From: Butyrivibrio sp. AE3009 | GTDB lineage: Bacteria; Bacillota; Clostridia; Lachnospirales; Lachnospiraceae | Direction: 5' to 3' | NCBI RefSeq assembly: GCF_000420845.1 | Contig: NZ_ATVS01000032.1 | Span: forward strand, 1 to 40,522 | Length of the DNA stretch: 40,522 nt | Shown here: positions 6,604-16,045 of the stretch, piece by piece | How the letters are laid out: each line of letters begins with the position of its first letter | How positions within the stretch are numbered: the first letter of the stretch is position 1 | Notes under the pieces: model-generated | What the model saw: only the letters and a program-made list of their open reading frames with translations | Told to the model about the DNA's origin: nothing | Database searches by the model: none | Position numbers and translations under genes: made by a program

Positions 6604-9167
6604 ATTAATTTTTTCTTATTTTTTGAGGTGGGTTTCCTTGTATTTACGGTGCGCTTAACCTTAGAGGTCTTAGCTGTTTTGGTGGTTTTCACCGAGACCT
6701 TTTTGACGGAAGCTTCCTTGCCGTCCTTCCCTACAAAGACAATCTTGTCGTCCTTGAGAGCTACGGTAACGTCCATTCCTGCCTTGATATTGCCCTTAAG
6801 GAGTTCCTCTGCCATGGCATCCTCGATAGTGGACTGAATAGCTCTCTTAAGAGGTCTTGCTCCCATCTTGGCATCGGAATGCTTGGTTACGAGATACTTC
6901 TTAACAGCAGGTGAGATGGTAAGGTTGATATCCATCTGAGCCTTGCATCTCTTGGAAAGGTTCTGTGAAAGAAGGGTTACGATATCCATCATCTCCTTCT
7001 CATTGAGGGTATGGAATACCATGATCTCATCTATACGGTTAATGAACTCAGGCTTAAAGAGTTTCTTGACCTCGTCCATAACTCCCGACTTCATGTCCTC
7101 ATAGTCCTTCTTGGCATCTGCTCCGGCGCCAAAGCCAAGCTTCTTGGGATCTACTATCCTCTGAGCACCTACATTGGAGGTCATGATAAGGATGGTATTC
7201 TTGAAGCTGACCTTTCTGCCCTTGGCATCTGTGATGTGACCATCATCCAGTACCTGAAGAAGGACGTTGAATATATCGGGATGAGCCTTCTCTATCTCAT
7301 CAAAAAGAATAACGGAATAGGGGTGTCTTCTTACCTTCTCGGAGAGCTGACCACCCTCGTCATAGCCTACATATCCCGGAGGTGAACCGATCATCTTGGA
7401 TACCGAATGGCCTTCCATATACTCTGACATATCAACTCTGATAAGAGCATTCTCATCTCCGAACATTGCCTCGGCAAGAGCCTTGGACAGCTCAGTCTTA
7501 CCTACACCGGTAGGGCCAAGGAACAGGAAGGAACCGATGGGTCTGTTGGGATCCTGGAGTCCTACTCTTCCTCTTCTGATTGCCTTGGATACAGCCTTAA
7601 CAGCGTCCTCCTGGCCGATAACTCTCTTGTGAAGTACTGATTCAAGCTTAAGGAGCTTCTCTGATTCCTTCTCCGCAATCTTCTTAACGGGGATTCTGGT
7701 CCACTCCGCTACAACCTCTGCGATATCGTTCTCTGTAACAACATAGGCTGAGGACTGCTGTTTCTTCTTGTCGGCAGACTTAGCTCTTGAGAGCTTGCCC
7801 ATAAGAAGGTTCTGCTCTTTGTTGAGTTCTCCCGCCTTCTTGAAATCAGATTCCTTGAGGGCTGACTCGATCTCGCCGTCAAGAGAACTTATCTTATCCT
7901 CCAGCTCCTTGATCTTGGGAGATACTCCCATTGTGCGAAGCCTTACGGCAGAAGCTGCCTCATCTATAAGGTCAATTGCCTTGTCGGGAAGATTTCTGTC
8001 GTTGATGTATCTCTCGGAGAGATCAACGGCAGCCTTGATAGCTTCAGGAGTAACACTTACCTTGTGATGCTCCTCGTACTTGCTAACGATACCCTTGAGG
8101 ATATCTGTAGCCTCTTCCTTGGTGGGTTCATCCACGTTGACAGGCTGGAATCTACGCTCAAGCGCAGCATCTTTTTCAACATATTTCCTATACTCTGTGA
8201 TGGTGGTGGCACCTATCATCTGTATCTCACCTCTGGCGAGAGAGGGCTTGAGAATATTGGAAGCATCAATGGCTCCCTCCGCGCCGCCGGCGCCGATAAG
8301 AGTGTGCATCTCATCTACGAAAAGAATGATATTGCCGTCCTCGGCAACCTCTTTGATAACCTTCTTGATCCTCTCCTCAAATTCGCCTCTGTACTTGGAG
8401 CCTGCGATCATTCCTGAAAGATCAAGGGTAACAAGCCTCTTGTTCTGAACTGTAAGAGGAACATTTCCTGCAGCTATTCTCTGGGCAAGTCCCTCCACAA
8501 CCGCGGTCTTACCTACACCGGGTTCGCCTATAAGGCAGGGATTGTTCTTGGTCCTTCTGCTGAGGATCTGAATAACTCTCTTGATCTCCCTCTCTCTTCC
8601 GATGACGGGATCAAGCTTGTTCTCAAGAGCAAGAGCTGTCATATCACGACTGTACTGAGCCAGAATGGAAGCCTTCTTGCCTGTCTTAGGCGCAGCCTTC
8701 CTGCCAAGATCCTCCTTGACCAGATTGGGATCCTCTCCCATGGCTGCAAGGGTCTCAGCGTATATCTTCTGTACAGGTACATTGAGAGTGCTGATGAGTC
8801 TTACCGCAACATTCTCTCCCTCCTTGATAAGAGCAAGCAGAATATGCTCTGTACCTGTCTTGTCCGCGCGAAATCTCTCGGCCATTCTGTGAGCCTCTTC
8901 AAGGACCTTCTCAGCTCTGGGAGAGAAACCGTCCTTATCAAGGGTTCTTACGCTGCTGTCAGGAACGATAAGGTCTCTTATCATATCCATCATGCGATTC
9001 TCATCAATGCCGTTGTCTATAAGTATCCTGGATGCGACACTACCGTCCTCCAGGATAAGGCCCATAAGAATATGTTCGGTGCCGACATAATTAAGCTTGA
9101 GGCTTCTGGCTGTCTTCTTGGCCAGTTTAAGGGCATCTGAAGCCATTACTGTAAACTTGGAATCCAT
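6600..9167 (-). CDS. clpC: ATP-dependent Clp protease ATP-binding subunit ClpC
   Basis: A hexameric AAA+ unfoldase that feeds proteins to ClpP; 855 residues. Domains: two-repeat Clp N domain (1-~145), AAA-1 with Walker A GEPGVGKT (214-221) and Walker [10 protein letters not shown], a short coiled-coil middle domain with a UVR-like segment ([15 protein letters not shown]) typical of ClpC rather than ClpB, then AAA-2 with GPTGVGKT and [12 protein letters not shown]. The last ~40 residues are an unusual basic tail ([19 protein letters not shown], then more Lys and Arg). GGAAGG precedes the ATG. It is 17 bases behind a GntR-type regulator gene; ctsR, mcsA and mcsB, the usual partners in Firmicutes, are absent here. 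Confidence 0.97.
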   Translation of the reverse strand: MDSKFTVMASDALKLAKKTARSLKLNYVGTEHILMGLILEDGSVASRILIDNGIDENRMMDMIRDLIVPDSSVRTLDKDGFSPRAEKVLEEAHRMAERFRADKTGTEHILLALIKEGENVAVRLISTLNVPVQKIYAETLAAMGEDPNLVKEDLGRKAAPKTGKKASILAQYSRDMTALALENKLDPVIGREREIKRVIQILSRRTKNNPCLIGEPGVGKTAVVEGLAQRIAAGNVPLTVQNKRLVTLDLSGMIAGSKYRGEFEERIKKVIKEVAEDGNIILFVDEMHTLIGAGGAEGAIDASNILKPSLARGEIQMIGATTITEYRKYVEKDAALERRFQPVNVDEPTKEEATDILKGIVSKYEEHHKVSVTPEAIKAAVDLSERYINDRNLPDKAIDLIDEAASAVRLRTMGVSPKIKELEDKISSLDGEIESALKESDFKKAGELNKEQNLLMGKLSRAKSADKKKQQSSAYVVTENDIAEVVAEWTRIPVKKIAEKESEKLLKLESVLHKRVIGQEDAVKAVSKAIRRGRVGLQDPNRPIGSFLFLGPTGVGKTELSKALAEAMFGDENALIRVDMSEYMEGHSVSKMIGSPPGYVGYDEGGQLSEKVRRHPYSVILFDEIEKAHPDIFNVLLQVLDDGHITDAKGRKVSFKNTILIMTSNVGAQRIVDPKKLGFGAGADAKKDYEDMKSGVMDEVKKLFKPEFINRIDEIMVFHTLNEKEMMDIVTLLSQNLSKRCKAQMDINLTISPAVKKYLVTKHSDAKMGARPLKRAIQSTIEDAMAEELLKGNIKAGMDVTVALKDDKIVFVGKDGKEASVKKVSVKTTKTAKTSKVKRTVNTRKPTSKNKKKLI

Positions 9168-9184
9168 ATATTGCCTTCCTTTCC

Positions 9185-9565
9185 TTACTGAATCTTATCG
9201 ATAAAATTGTCATACAGCTGATCCACAAGACTGTGAATCTCATCTCTGTCTATTCCCTTGCAAATAGCTCTTGCCAGAACCACGGCCAGTTCCTGTTTGG
9301 CCTCGGTAAGAGCCTTGAGCTTGTTGATATCAAGGGCTATGATAGCCCCTCTTCTCCTGTCGATCTTGACAAATCCGTCCTGCTGCAGGATGGAATAGGC
9401 CTTGTTGACAGTATGCATATTGATGCCTATGGTCTCAGCCAGCTGTCTGACACTTGGGAGCTGTTCTCCCTCATGAAACTGTGAAGTTGCAATACCAAGG
9501 ATTATCTGATTGCAGAGCTGCACATATATCGCTTCATCACTGTTAAAATCAATCTCAATGATCAT
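9185..9565 (-). CDS. GntR-family transcriptional regulator, YtrA-like
   Basis: A 126-residue regulator. The ATG at 9565 (MIIEIDFNSDEAIYVQL) is chosen because AAGGTG sits 6 bases upstream; the longer reading frame starting at 9676 lacks a site. An N-terminal winged helix (EQLPSVRQLAETIGINMHTVNKAYSILQQDGFV) matches the GntR DNA-binding domain, followed by only ~45 residues of helix, the short C-terminus of the YtrA subfamily, which has no ligand-binding domain and usually represses its own operon. It is first in the operon with clpC, so it is the natural candidate to control clpC. A dyad overlapping its promoter could be the operator. Confidence 0.9.
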   Translation of the reverse strand: MIIEIDFNSDEAIYVQLCNQIILGIATSQFHEGEQLPSVRQLAETIGINMHTVNKAYSILQQDGFVKIDRRRGAIIALDINKLKALTEAKQELAVVLARAICKGIDRDEIHSLVDQLYDNFIDKIQ

Positions 9566-9607
9566 CTCCGTCACCTTCGTTTCCCGATAAAACAATATTT
9601 TCACGAT

Positions 9608-9648
9608 TGTGATATGTTTAGTATAACAGATATTACAATAAATTGAAA
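9608..9648 (-). promoter_or_regulatory. gntR-clpC promoter with overlapping dyad
   Basis: Minus-strand TTTCAA (9643-9648), a 17-bp spacer and an extended -10 TGTTATACT (core TATACT, 9620-9625). An imperfect palindrome, TGTAATAT and ATATCACA separated by 14 bases (9608-9637), covers the -10 box and fits autoregulation by the YtrA-type protein. No CtsR box (tandem GGTCAAA) is visible. Confidence 0.55.
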
Positions 9649-9670
9649 GTCCCGGCGGAAAGACCCGTAA

Positions 9671-9704
9671 ATACAAGATAATCCCCGGATTTGCATCCGG
9701 GGAT
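9671..9704 (-). terminator. Terminator after the SH3-domain gene
   Basis: A perfect 10-bp stem ATCCCCGGAT / ATCCGGGGAT (9681-9690 with 9695-9704) and a 4-nt loop, followed on the minus strand by TATCTTGTATTT. It ends the long larB-to-SH3 gene run. Confidence 0.78.
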
Positions 9705-9727
9705 CGTAATCTAACCTTATTCAGATA

Positions 9728-11161
9728 TTATTTCTCATCATCAAGATCAAGGAACTCAAACTCAAAATCGTCATCATCACCGATGAAGTTCCTGGTCTTT
9801 CTCTTGGGAGCTGCATTTCTTACAGGTCTCTCGGGCTCGGGAGCTCTTCTTGAAGGACGATCATCCTCTGCATTTCTCTCAGGTCTTACAGTTCTCTCAT
9901 CGCTTCTTCTGTAGGAAGTTGCCTCGGGAGCAGGTCTTCTTGCGGGATTTGCATCACGAACTTCTCTGCCGCCTCTTCTCTCAGCTCCTCTTGCAGAAGC
10001 ATAGGATTCCTCGTCATCCTCTTCGGGTCTTACGGTTCTTTCCCTTCTTCTGACAGGTCTCTCCTCTTCAGGCTCCTCTTCTCTTGCAGGTCTCTTCTTA
10101 GGAGCATAACGATCGTACTCTTCCTCTTCTTCCTCATCCTCATAGTACATAGCGTCTCTGAGCTTGAGAACAAGAAGTACAACCGCTACAGCAAGTGCTG
10201 CTGCAACAAGTGCAAGGATAACAACAACTGTCTTATATTTCTTGTTGGCTGCGGAGAGTTTGCCAAGAGCTTCTGTGCTCTGAGCTGCCTCTATAAGCTT
10301 CTTAACCTTAACTCTGTAACCTTCAACATTATCATAGAGATACCAGGTATTGGTTCCCTCTTCGTCTGCTGTATAAACAAGTGAATATGTTCCGTCACCT
10401 ACGTCTGAAGCTGTAGCCTGTGGCTGCTCTGACTCTGAACCGTTCTCGCCTTCGCCGCCTTCGCCGCCTTCTGTAGCCTCAGGGTTCTCACCCTCGCCGC
10501 CTTCTGCAGGAGCTGCACCATCTCCGCCCTCGGCAGGTGCTGCCTCAGATATTGCAACGAGATCGCTTCTTACGAAACCTGTTTTGCCGTTTGAACCAAA
10601 GGTTACCTGATACCAGGTCTTGCCATCCTTGTCGGAAGCTTCGCCTGTGATAGTAACATTCTCTCCCTTGGTGACCTTACCAACGGAATCATAACCAGTG
10701 CCTGCGCCGCCTCTAACGTTAACGCTCTCTGAAGTAACTGTAGCTGTCTTCTGCTCTGTAGCTGTAACAGTGGTGGCCGGAAGGTCCGGTGCTGCTTTGT
10801 TCTCTGTCTGTGTGCTGCTGTTTGTTGATGTGGATGTCTTGGGAGCTGAATCACCTGACTTGGTAACCAGATCGCTTCTTACGTATCCGTACTCGCTCTT
10901 ATTAACGAAGATCTTGTACCATACATAACCTGACGCATCAGTTGACTCGTCAACGATGTCGATCTTATCTCCCTTCTTGAGACTGGACACCTGTGAAGCT
11001 GTGGTGCTTGCGGAGGATCTCACCTTGACATTATCGGATGATACCACTCCCGTAGTCTGTGTGTAAGCTGCTGCACTGAAGGATGCGCCCACAAAAACAG
11101 TGGATGCAACAACAAGTGAAAGCGCAAAAGTAACTAATCTCTTTCCCAACTTTTTATTCAT
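9728..11161 (-). CDS. Exported two-SH3-domain protein with membrane segment and charged tail
   Basis: A 477-residue protein. A signal peptide (1-~32) precedes a bacterial SH3 domain (~38-100, SSDNVKVRSSASTTASQV ... YGYVRSDLV) and a second (~140-205, SESVNVRGGAGTGYDSVGKV ... TGFVRSDLV). An acidic Gly/Glu/Ala linker (~210-250) leads to a short domain, a strong membrane helix (KTVVVILALVAAALAVAVVL, ~310-335), and a ~140-residue low-complexity tail alternating Glu/Asp and Arg, probably cytoplasmic. Bacterial SH3 domains usually bind peptidoglycan, so a wall-to-cytoplasm link is inferred. Its ATG overlaps the purD stop in ATGA and its ribosome site lies inside purD, so it is translated together with a purine enzyme. 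Confidence 0.85.
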   Translation of the reverse strand: MNKKLGKRLVTFALSLVVASTVFVGASFSAAAYTQTTGVVSSDNVKVRSSASTTASQVSSLKKGDKIDIVDESTDASGYVWYKIFVNKSEYGYVRSDLVTKSGDSAPKTSTSTNSSTQTENKAAPDLPATTVTATEQKTATVTSESVNVRGGAGTGYDSVGKVTKGENVTITGEASDKDGKTWYQVTFGSNGKTGFVRSDLVAISEAAPAEGGDGAAPAEGGEGENPEATEGGEGGEGENGSESEQPQATASDVGDGTYSLVYTADEEGTNTWYLYDNVEGYRVKVKKLIEAAQSTEALGKLSAANKKYKTVVVILALVAAALAVAVVLLVLKLRDAMYYEDEEEEEEYDRYAPKKRPAREEEPEEERPVRRRERTVRPEEDDEESYASARGAERRGGREVRDANPARRPAPEATSYRRSDERTVRPERNAEDDRPSRRAPEPERPVRNAAPKRKTRNFIGDDDDFEFEFLDLDDEK

Positions 11162-12441
11162 TTTACCTCCTTCGCATCATCGATAGCCTTTCCAATATCG
11201 TGACGCATATACTTATTATCAAAGCTTACCCATTCTGTGGCCTCGTAAGCTTTGGTTCTGGCTTCCTGTAATGTATCCCCTTTAGCGGTAATGCCAAGAA
11301 CACGTCCGCCGCTGGTAACTATTCCCTCAGCAGTAGCTTTGGTTCCCGCATGGAAACAGTAGTAACCGTCTTTCCCCTTGAAGTTCTCAAGGCCCTTGAT
11401 GAGCTTGCCCTTCTCATAGCTTACAGGGTAGCCCTCGCTGGCAAGAACAACGCAGACAGCAGCCTTATCTTCAAATTCAAGCTCTGTCTCTGCAAGCCTT
11501 CCATCAATGCAGGCATTGAAAACATCTATAATATCAGTCTTAAGTCTTGGAAGTACAACCTGAGCCTCGGGATCACCAAATCTTGCATTGTACTCAAGGA
11601 CTCTTGGTCCATTCGGTGTAAGCATAAGTCCGAAGAAAATAACTCCCTTGAACTCTCTGCCTTCCTTAGCCATGGCCTCAACCGTTCTTCCGTAGATATT
11701 CTCTCTGCAGAACTTGTCTACTTCCTCTGTATAGAAGGGGCTGGGTGAGAAATTACCCATTCCTCCTGTATTAAGTCCCGTATCTCCGTCTCCCGCTCTC
11801 TTGTGATCCTGAGCTGAAGACATGAGCTTGTAGGTCTTACCGTCAACAAATGATAAAACAGAAACCTCTCTGCCGGTCATGAACTCTTCGATAACCATGT
11901 GATTGCCGGCATCTCCGAACTTCTTATCCTGCATGATCTCCTTGACTCCGGCCTTGGCCTCATCAAGATTCTGACAGATAAGAACTCCCTTACCAAGAGC
12001 AAGTCCGTCAGCCTTAAGAACTATCGGGAACTTAGCTGTCTCAAGATATTTAAGGGCATCCTCAGCGTTGTCAAAGTTCTCATAGGCAGCTGTGGGAATA
12101 TTGTACTTCTTCATAAGATCCTTGGAAAAAGCCTTGCTTCCCTCAAGGATAGCTGCATTCTTACGTGGTCCGAATACTCTGAGGCCCTCTGCCTCGAAAG
12201 CATCAACGATACCGCCTACCAAAGGATCATCCATACCTACAACGGTAAGATCGATCTCTTTTTCCTTAGCAAAAGCTACAAGCTTGTCAAACTCCATGGG
12301 AGTGATCGGTACACATTCCGCAAGCTCAGCAATTCCACCGTTACCGGGGGCGCAGTAGATCTTGTCTACCTGTTTGCTTCTGGATACTGCCTCGGCGATG
12401 GCGTGCTCCCTTCCGCCTCCTCCAACAATTAAAACCTTCAT
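11158..12441 (-). CDS. purD: Phosphoribosylamine--glycine ligase
   Basis: GAR synthetase, step 2 of purine synthesis, joining glycine to phosphoribosylamine with ATP. 427 residues, normal length. The N-terminus MKVLIVGGGGREHAIAEAV is the PurD signature; an ATP-grasp domain follows (VLKADGLALGKGV; SPSPFYTEEV; the metal-binding region FGLMLTPNGPRVLEYNARFG). It lies 21 bases after purN and overlaps the next gene by four bases. It belongs to the purE-purM-purN-purD run. Confidence 0.98.
   Translation of the reverse strand: MKVLIVGGGGREHAIAEAVSRSKQVDKIYCAPGNGGIAELAECVPITPMEFDKLVAFAKEKEIDLTVVGMDDPLVGGIVDAFEAEGLRVFGPRKNAAILEGSKAFSKDLMKKYNIPTAAYENFDNAEDALKYLETAKFPIVLKADGLALGKGVLICQNLDEAKAGVKEIMQDKKFGDAGNHMVIEEFMTGREVSVLSFVDGKTYKLMSSAQDHKRAGDGDTGLNTGGMGNFSPSPFYTEEVDKFCRENIYGRTVEAMAKEGREFKGVIFFGLMLTPNGPRVLEYNARFGDPEAQVVLPRLKTDIIDVFNACIDGRLAETELEFEDKAAVCVVLASEGYPVSYEKGKLIKGLENFKGKDGYYCFHAGTKATAEGIVTSGGRVLGITAKGDTLQEARTKAYEATEWVSFDNKYMRHDIGKAIDDAKEVK
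11166..11172 (-). promoter_or_regulatory. Ribosome binding site of the SH3 gene inside purD
   Basis: A full AAGGAGG on the minus strand, 4 bases before the SH3 ATG. It lies within the last codons of purD and fixes the start of the SH3 gene, implying translational coupling. Confidence 0.85.
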
Positions 12442-12462
12442 CTAAATACCCTCTCCATACAA

Positions 12463-13107
12463 TCAGAATAAAGCATCAGGGTCGTAGCCTTCTATTATAA
12501 CACGGTGATCCTTGACCGTAACCCTGTTGTTTGCGATAAAATCAATGGCCATGGGAAGAATCTTCCACTCAGCCTGTTCCATGATCCTCTTCTGCAGAAC
12601 CTCCGGTGTATCATCCTGTCTTATCATGACAGGCTTCTGCAAAATGATAGGTCCCGTATCCGTTCCCTCGTCCACAAAATGCACCGTAGCACCGGATACT
12701 CTGACACCTCTCTCCAGAGCCTTCTCATGAACCTTGAGGCCGTAATAGCCGGTTCCGCAGAAGGACGGAATAAGTGACGGATGTATATTGATGATCCTAT
12801 TGGGAAATGCCTTAACTACCTGCTCAGGGATTACCACAAGACATCCCGCAAGAACAATAAGGTCAGGGGCTGCATCCTGCAGGATCTGCAAAAGAGCATC
12901 GTTGAAATCGCTCCTGTTCTCAAACTCCTTGGGACTCTTGACCACATAGGGAACGCCTGCCTTCCTGGCTCTCTCTATGGCATAGGCATTGGGGTTGTTG
13001 CTGTATACCAGGCAGATCTCTGTATTAGTAATTCTGCCATCAGCTATACTGTCGATGATTGCCTGCAGATTGGTTCCTCCGCCGGACACCATTACCGCGA
13101 TCTTCAT
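12463..13107 (-). CDS. purN: Phosphoribosylglycinamide formyltransferase
   Basis: GAR transformylase using 10-formyl-tetrahydrofolate, step 3 of purine synthesis; 214 residues from the chosen ATG at 13107 ([19 protein letters not shown]). The start is set by the ATGA overlap with the purM stop; the upstream in-frame extension is not family-like. Visible catalytic set: Asn and His in [11 protein letters not shown], Asp in [10 protein letters not shown], and the phosphate-binding SGGGTN. Translational coupling to purM is expected. Confidence 0.97.
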   Translation of the reverse strand: MKIAVMVSGGGTNLQAIIDSIADGRITNTEICLVYSNNPNAYAIERARKAGVPYVVKSPKEFENRSDFNDALLQILQDAAPDLIVLAGCLVVIPEQVVKAFPNRIINIHPSLIPSFCGTGYYGLKVHEKALERGVRVSGATVHFVDEGTDTGPIILQKPVMIRQDDTPEVLQKRIMEQAEWKILPMAIDFIANNRVTVKDHRVIIEGYDPDALF

Positions 13108-14135
13108 ACCAGCTCTACACCCTTCTCTCCGGCCTCGGTGTTTCCGACAATCCATGCCTTCTCACCGGATGCCTCAATAGCTTTAAGGGTAGCCTCTGCA
13201 TCAGCAGGATCAACGGCAAGTACCATTCCAAGGCCCATGTTAAAGGTGTTGTACATCATCTTATCTTCAATCTCGCCCGTCTTCTGCATAAGCGGGAAAA
13301 TAGGCGGTATATCATAGCTGTCTTTCTTAACTACAGCCTTAATTCCATCAGGAAGCATTCTCGGAATATTCTCATAGAAACCGCCGCCTGTGATGTGGCT
13401 GCAGCCCTTAACCTTAATGCCTGCATTCTTGATGGATTTCATCATCTTTACATATATTCTGGTGGGAGTAAGAAGTGTCTCTCCGAGAGTTGCTCCAAGT
13501 TCATCTATGTAGGTCTCGAGATTCTCTTTGTTTACCTCAAATACCTTGCGGACAAGTGAAAAACCGTTGCTGTGAACGCCACTGGAAGCTACACCGATAA
13601 GAGTATCTCCGGCCTTGATGGTGCTGCCATCGATCATGTCCTTGCGATCAACAACTCCAACAGCAAAACCTGCAACATCGTATTCATCCTCAGGCATAAG
13701 TCCGGGATGCTCAGCTGTCTCACCGCCGATAAGTGCTGCCTCTGACTGTTTACAGCCCTCTGCTACTCCCTTAACGATAGCTGCGATCTTCTCGGGAATG
13801 TTCTTGCCACAGGCAATGTAATCAAGGAAGAACAAAGGCTCTCCGCCTGCGCAGGCCACATCGTTAACACACATGGCAACCGCATCGATACCGATGGTAT
13901 CATGTTTATCAAGAAGGAATGCAAGCTTGATCTTGGTTCCGACTCCATCGGTTCCCGATAACAGAACAGGGTCTTCCATGTTCTTAATGTCCTTAAGGGA
14001 AAAGGCTCCCGAGAATCCGCCGAGACCACCCAAAACCTCAGGTCTCATTGTTTCCTTAACATATCCCTTCATCAGTTCCACAGACTTGTATCCGGCCTCG
14101 ATGTCTACGCCGGCCTTCTTGTAATCCAGTGCCAT
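13104..14135 (-). CDS. purM: Phosphoribosylformylglycinamidine cyclo-ligase
   Basis: AIR synthetase, step 5 of purine synthesis; 343 residues, normal length. Characteristic segments: [50 protein letters not shown], and the C-terminal [15 protein letters not shown]. Follows purE by 53 bases and overlaps purN by four. The step-4 enzymes purL/purQ/purS are not in the window. Confidence 0.98.
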   Translation of the reverse strand: MALDYKKAGVDIEAGYKSVELMKGYVKETMRPEVLGGLGGFSGAFSLKDIKNMEDPVLLSGTDGVGTKIKLAFLLDKHDTIGIDAVAMCVNDVACAGGEPLFFLDYIACGKNIPEKIAAIVKGVAEGCKQSEAALIGGETAEHPGLMPEDEYDVAGFAVGVVDRKDMIDGSTIKAGDTLIGVASSGVHSNGFSLVRKVFEVNKENLETYIDELGATLGETLLTPTRIYVKMMKSIKNAGIKVKGCSHITGGGFYENIPRMLPDGIKAVVKKDSYDIPPIFPLMQKTGEIEDKMMYNTFNMGLGMVLAVDPADAEATLKAIEASGEKAWIVGNTEAGEKGVELV

Positions 14136-14188
14136 ATCTACTCCTTTTCTATTAACAGCCTTACATGAAAGCAGGCTGATTATTTACA

Positions 14189-14689
14189 TCAATAATTTTT
14201 GTAACCTGTTTCCTGTAATCTGGCGTCCTTTGCCACTACGCTGTCCTTCAAAGAAGCCTTGTATTCTTTTAATTTCTGTAAAAGTTCATTATCGGAGGTT
14301 GCCAGGATCTTGGCTGCCAGAATACCTGCATTGGCGCCTCCGTTGATCGCCACTGTGGCAACGGGTATACCACTTGGCATCTGTACTATACTATAGAGGG
14401 AATCCCTACCTCCGAGTGAGGTGGTGTGCATCGGAATACCGATAACCGGCATTGGGAATATAGCTGCGCACATACCGGGAAGATGAGCTGCCATACCGGC
14501 ACCTGCTATGATTACCTTGAAGCCCTTCTCCTCAGCGGTATTAGCAAATTCAAAAAACTCCTCCGGCTCCCTGTGAGCTGAAATAATCCTCATCTCATAG
14601 GAAATACCGAACTGATCCAGTATCTCTGCGGCCTTAGCCATAACAGGCATATCTGAATCACTGCCCATTACTATTCCTACCTTTGCCAT
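14189..14689 (-). CDS. purE: N5-carboxyaminoimidazole ribonucleotide mutase
   Basis: Class I PurE of purine synthesis; 166 residues. Start at ATG 14689 (MAKVGIVMGSDSD), with AGGAGG 6 bases upstream; the ORF extension to 14713 has no site. Motifs: GSDSDMPVM, the CAIR-binding SAHREPEE, and GAGMAAHLPGMCA. First of the four purine genes. A related fold occurs in LarB, encoded about 9 kb upstream in the same run. No partner purK is present here. Confidence 0.97.
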   Translation of the reverse strand: MAKVGIVMGSDSDMPVMAKAAEILDQFGISYEMRIISAHREPEEFFEFANTAEEKGFKVIIAGAGMAAHLPGMCAAIFPMPVIGIPMHTTSLGGRDSLYSIVQMPSGIPVATVAINGGANAGILAAKILATSDNELLQKLKEYKASLKDSVVAKDARLQETGYKNY

Positions 14690-14783
14690 TTCACTCCTCC
14701 TAAATAATAACACTATTTCGTCTTACGTATCATACCATACCACAAGATATTGTGCCATGTTTATTTTGCACAGAAAATAGAAT

Positions 14784-15149
14784 TTATCTAAGGCCCAATA
14801 TCAGGATAAACACTATGAAAGCTAATGCCAGAAAGTTGAGAATGATTCCGATATTCGGAAAAACCTTAAAAATATCCCGTTCAAATCTTGACTTAATACC
14901 GAGAACCAATCCCACTACAGAAAAAATCGCCGCAACAAAAGCCGCTGCGGCATATTTCAAGGTAGCCTCTCCCCCTGCCTTAAAGGTTAAAAAGACAGAA
15001 ATTCCAAGCGAAGTCACCGATATAACACCCAGAATGGTGGACATTATGCCCTTCTCCGGGTGTCTGTTATCAGTGAACATGTACTTGTCCATTACAGGCT
15101 CAAATTTTCTTTTTAATTTAAGTTTAAGCTTAGTCTTTGTATCTTTCAT
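14784..15149 (-). CDS. Small membrane protein, DUF6142-like
   Basis: A 121-residue protein with a basic N-terminus (MKDTKTKLKLKLKRKFEP) and three membrane helices (about 38-58, 65-85 and 98-119). The segment HPEKGIMSTILGVISVTSLGISVFL resembles the DUF6142 proteins of Lachnospiraceae; the family name is from memory and unverified. Function unknown. Its ATG overlaps the stop of the 50-residue gene before it (TGATG), so the two are coupled. Both sit between pyrE and purE. Confidence 0.78.
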   Translation of the reverse strand: MKDTKTKLKLKLKRKFEPVMDKYMFTDNRHPEKGIMSTILGVISVTSLGISVFLTFKAGGEATLKYAAAAFVAAIFSVVGLVLGIKSRFERDIFKVFPNIGIILNFLALAFIVFILILGLR

Positions 15150-15301
15150 CAGATTATGATCTTCTTGCGGCTTCCAAGAAGCTTGGCTCCACTGATAATC
15201 AGAAGAACGCCTGCTGCCACTCCTGCGATTATAGAAATTACACCAAATGCGATATTAAGCCCGCCGGTGCTTCCAAGTACCTTGTATGTATGCTCATCCA
15301 T
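15149..15301 (-). CDS. 50-residue single-helix membrane protein
   Basis: A short gene between pyrE and the DUF6142-like gene. The product is MDEHTYKVLGSTGGLNIAFG followed by a hydrophobic helix (VISIIAGVAAGVLLIISG) and a basic tail ending SRKKIII. AAGGAGG lies 9 bases before the ATG, 14 bases after pyrE, and its TGA overlaps the next ATG as TGATG. Good ribosome site and coupling make it a real gene. Size and topology suggest a partner or modulator of the adjacent membrane protein. Confidence 0.8.
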   Translation of the reverse strand: MDEHTYKVLGSTGGLNIAFGVISIIAGVAAGVLLIISGAKLLGSRKKIII

Positions 15302-15315
15302 CAAAAAATACCTCC

Positions 15316-15993
15316 TTATTTTGCGCCGTACTCTGCGTAATATTCGTCAATAGCCTTCTTGATGTCCTTGCCAAGAATAACCTCACCGTCGATAGGTCTG
15401 TTATAGAGGTAGCTTACAACATCATCCATAGTTACAATGGCATGTGCGCTAAAGCCATATCTCTCCTTGATCTCCTCAAGAGCGCTGCCATCGCTGTCCT
15501 GACCCTTTTCCTGTCTGTTGAGAGAAACCATAAGTCCCACGATATCGCAGTCAGCCTGCTCCTGAATTATCGGAACTGTCTCCTCGATGGACTTGCCTGA
15601 AGTTGTAACATCCTCGATGATAAGGACTCTGTCACCGTCGCGAAGCTTGGAACCAAGAAGGATTCCCTTGTCGCCGTGATCCTTAATCTCTTTTCTGTTG
15701 GAGCAATATCTGATCTCTCTGCCGTAGAGTTCGCTGATGGCAACTGCTGTGATAACAGCAAGAGGAATTCCCTTGTAGGCAGGTCCGAAAAGAACGTCGA
15801 ACTCAAGACCAAAGGTATCATGAATAGCCCTTGCATAGTACTCACCCAGCTTGCGAAGCTGTGATCCTGTAACATAGGCTCCCGCATTCATGAAAAACGG
15901 GGACTTTCTTCCACTCTTAAGCGTAAACTCCCCAAACTTAAGCACGTTGCTGTCCACCATAAACTCAATAAATTCTTCCTTGTACCTTTCCAT
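15316..15993 (-). CDS. pyrE: Orotate phosphoribosyltransferase
   Basis: Converts orotate and PRPP to OMP, step 5 of pyrimidine synthesis; 225 residues from ATG 15993 (MERYKEEFIEFMVDSN), which has AAGGAG 10 bases upstream. A TTG at 16002 is too close to that site. The PRPP-binding motif VLIIEDVTTSGKSIEE is complete, and the N-terminal FTLKSGRKSPFFMNAG is the family signature. It follows pyrF by 52 bases, so the last two pyrimidine enzymes are together; the rest of the pathway is elsewhere. Confidence 0.98.
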   Translation of the reverse strand: MERYKEEFIEFMVDSNVLKFGEFTLKSGRKSPFFMNAGAYVTGSQLRKLGEYYARAIHDTFGLEFDVLFGPAYKGIPLAVITAVAISELYGREIRYCSNRKEIKDHGDKGILLGSKLRDGDRVLIIEDVTTSGKSIEETVPIIQEQADCDIVGLMVSLNRQEKGQDSDGSALEEIKERYGFSAHAIVTMDDVVSYLYNRPIDGEVILGKDIKKAIDEYYAEYGAK

Positions 15994-16045
15994 ATCCCTC
16001 AAACTCCTTTATCCCAAAATTTATATTTATCTTTTGTTTTACCAA

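Noticed and set aside
14690..14784. Purine riboswitch upstream of purE
   Set aside because: The leader is short and lacks the conserved guanine/adenine aptamer core or a terminator alternative.
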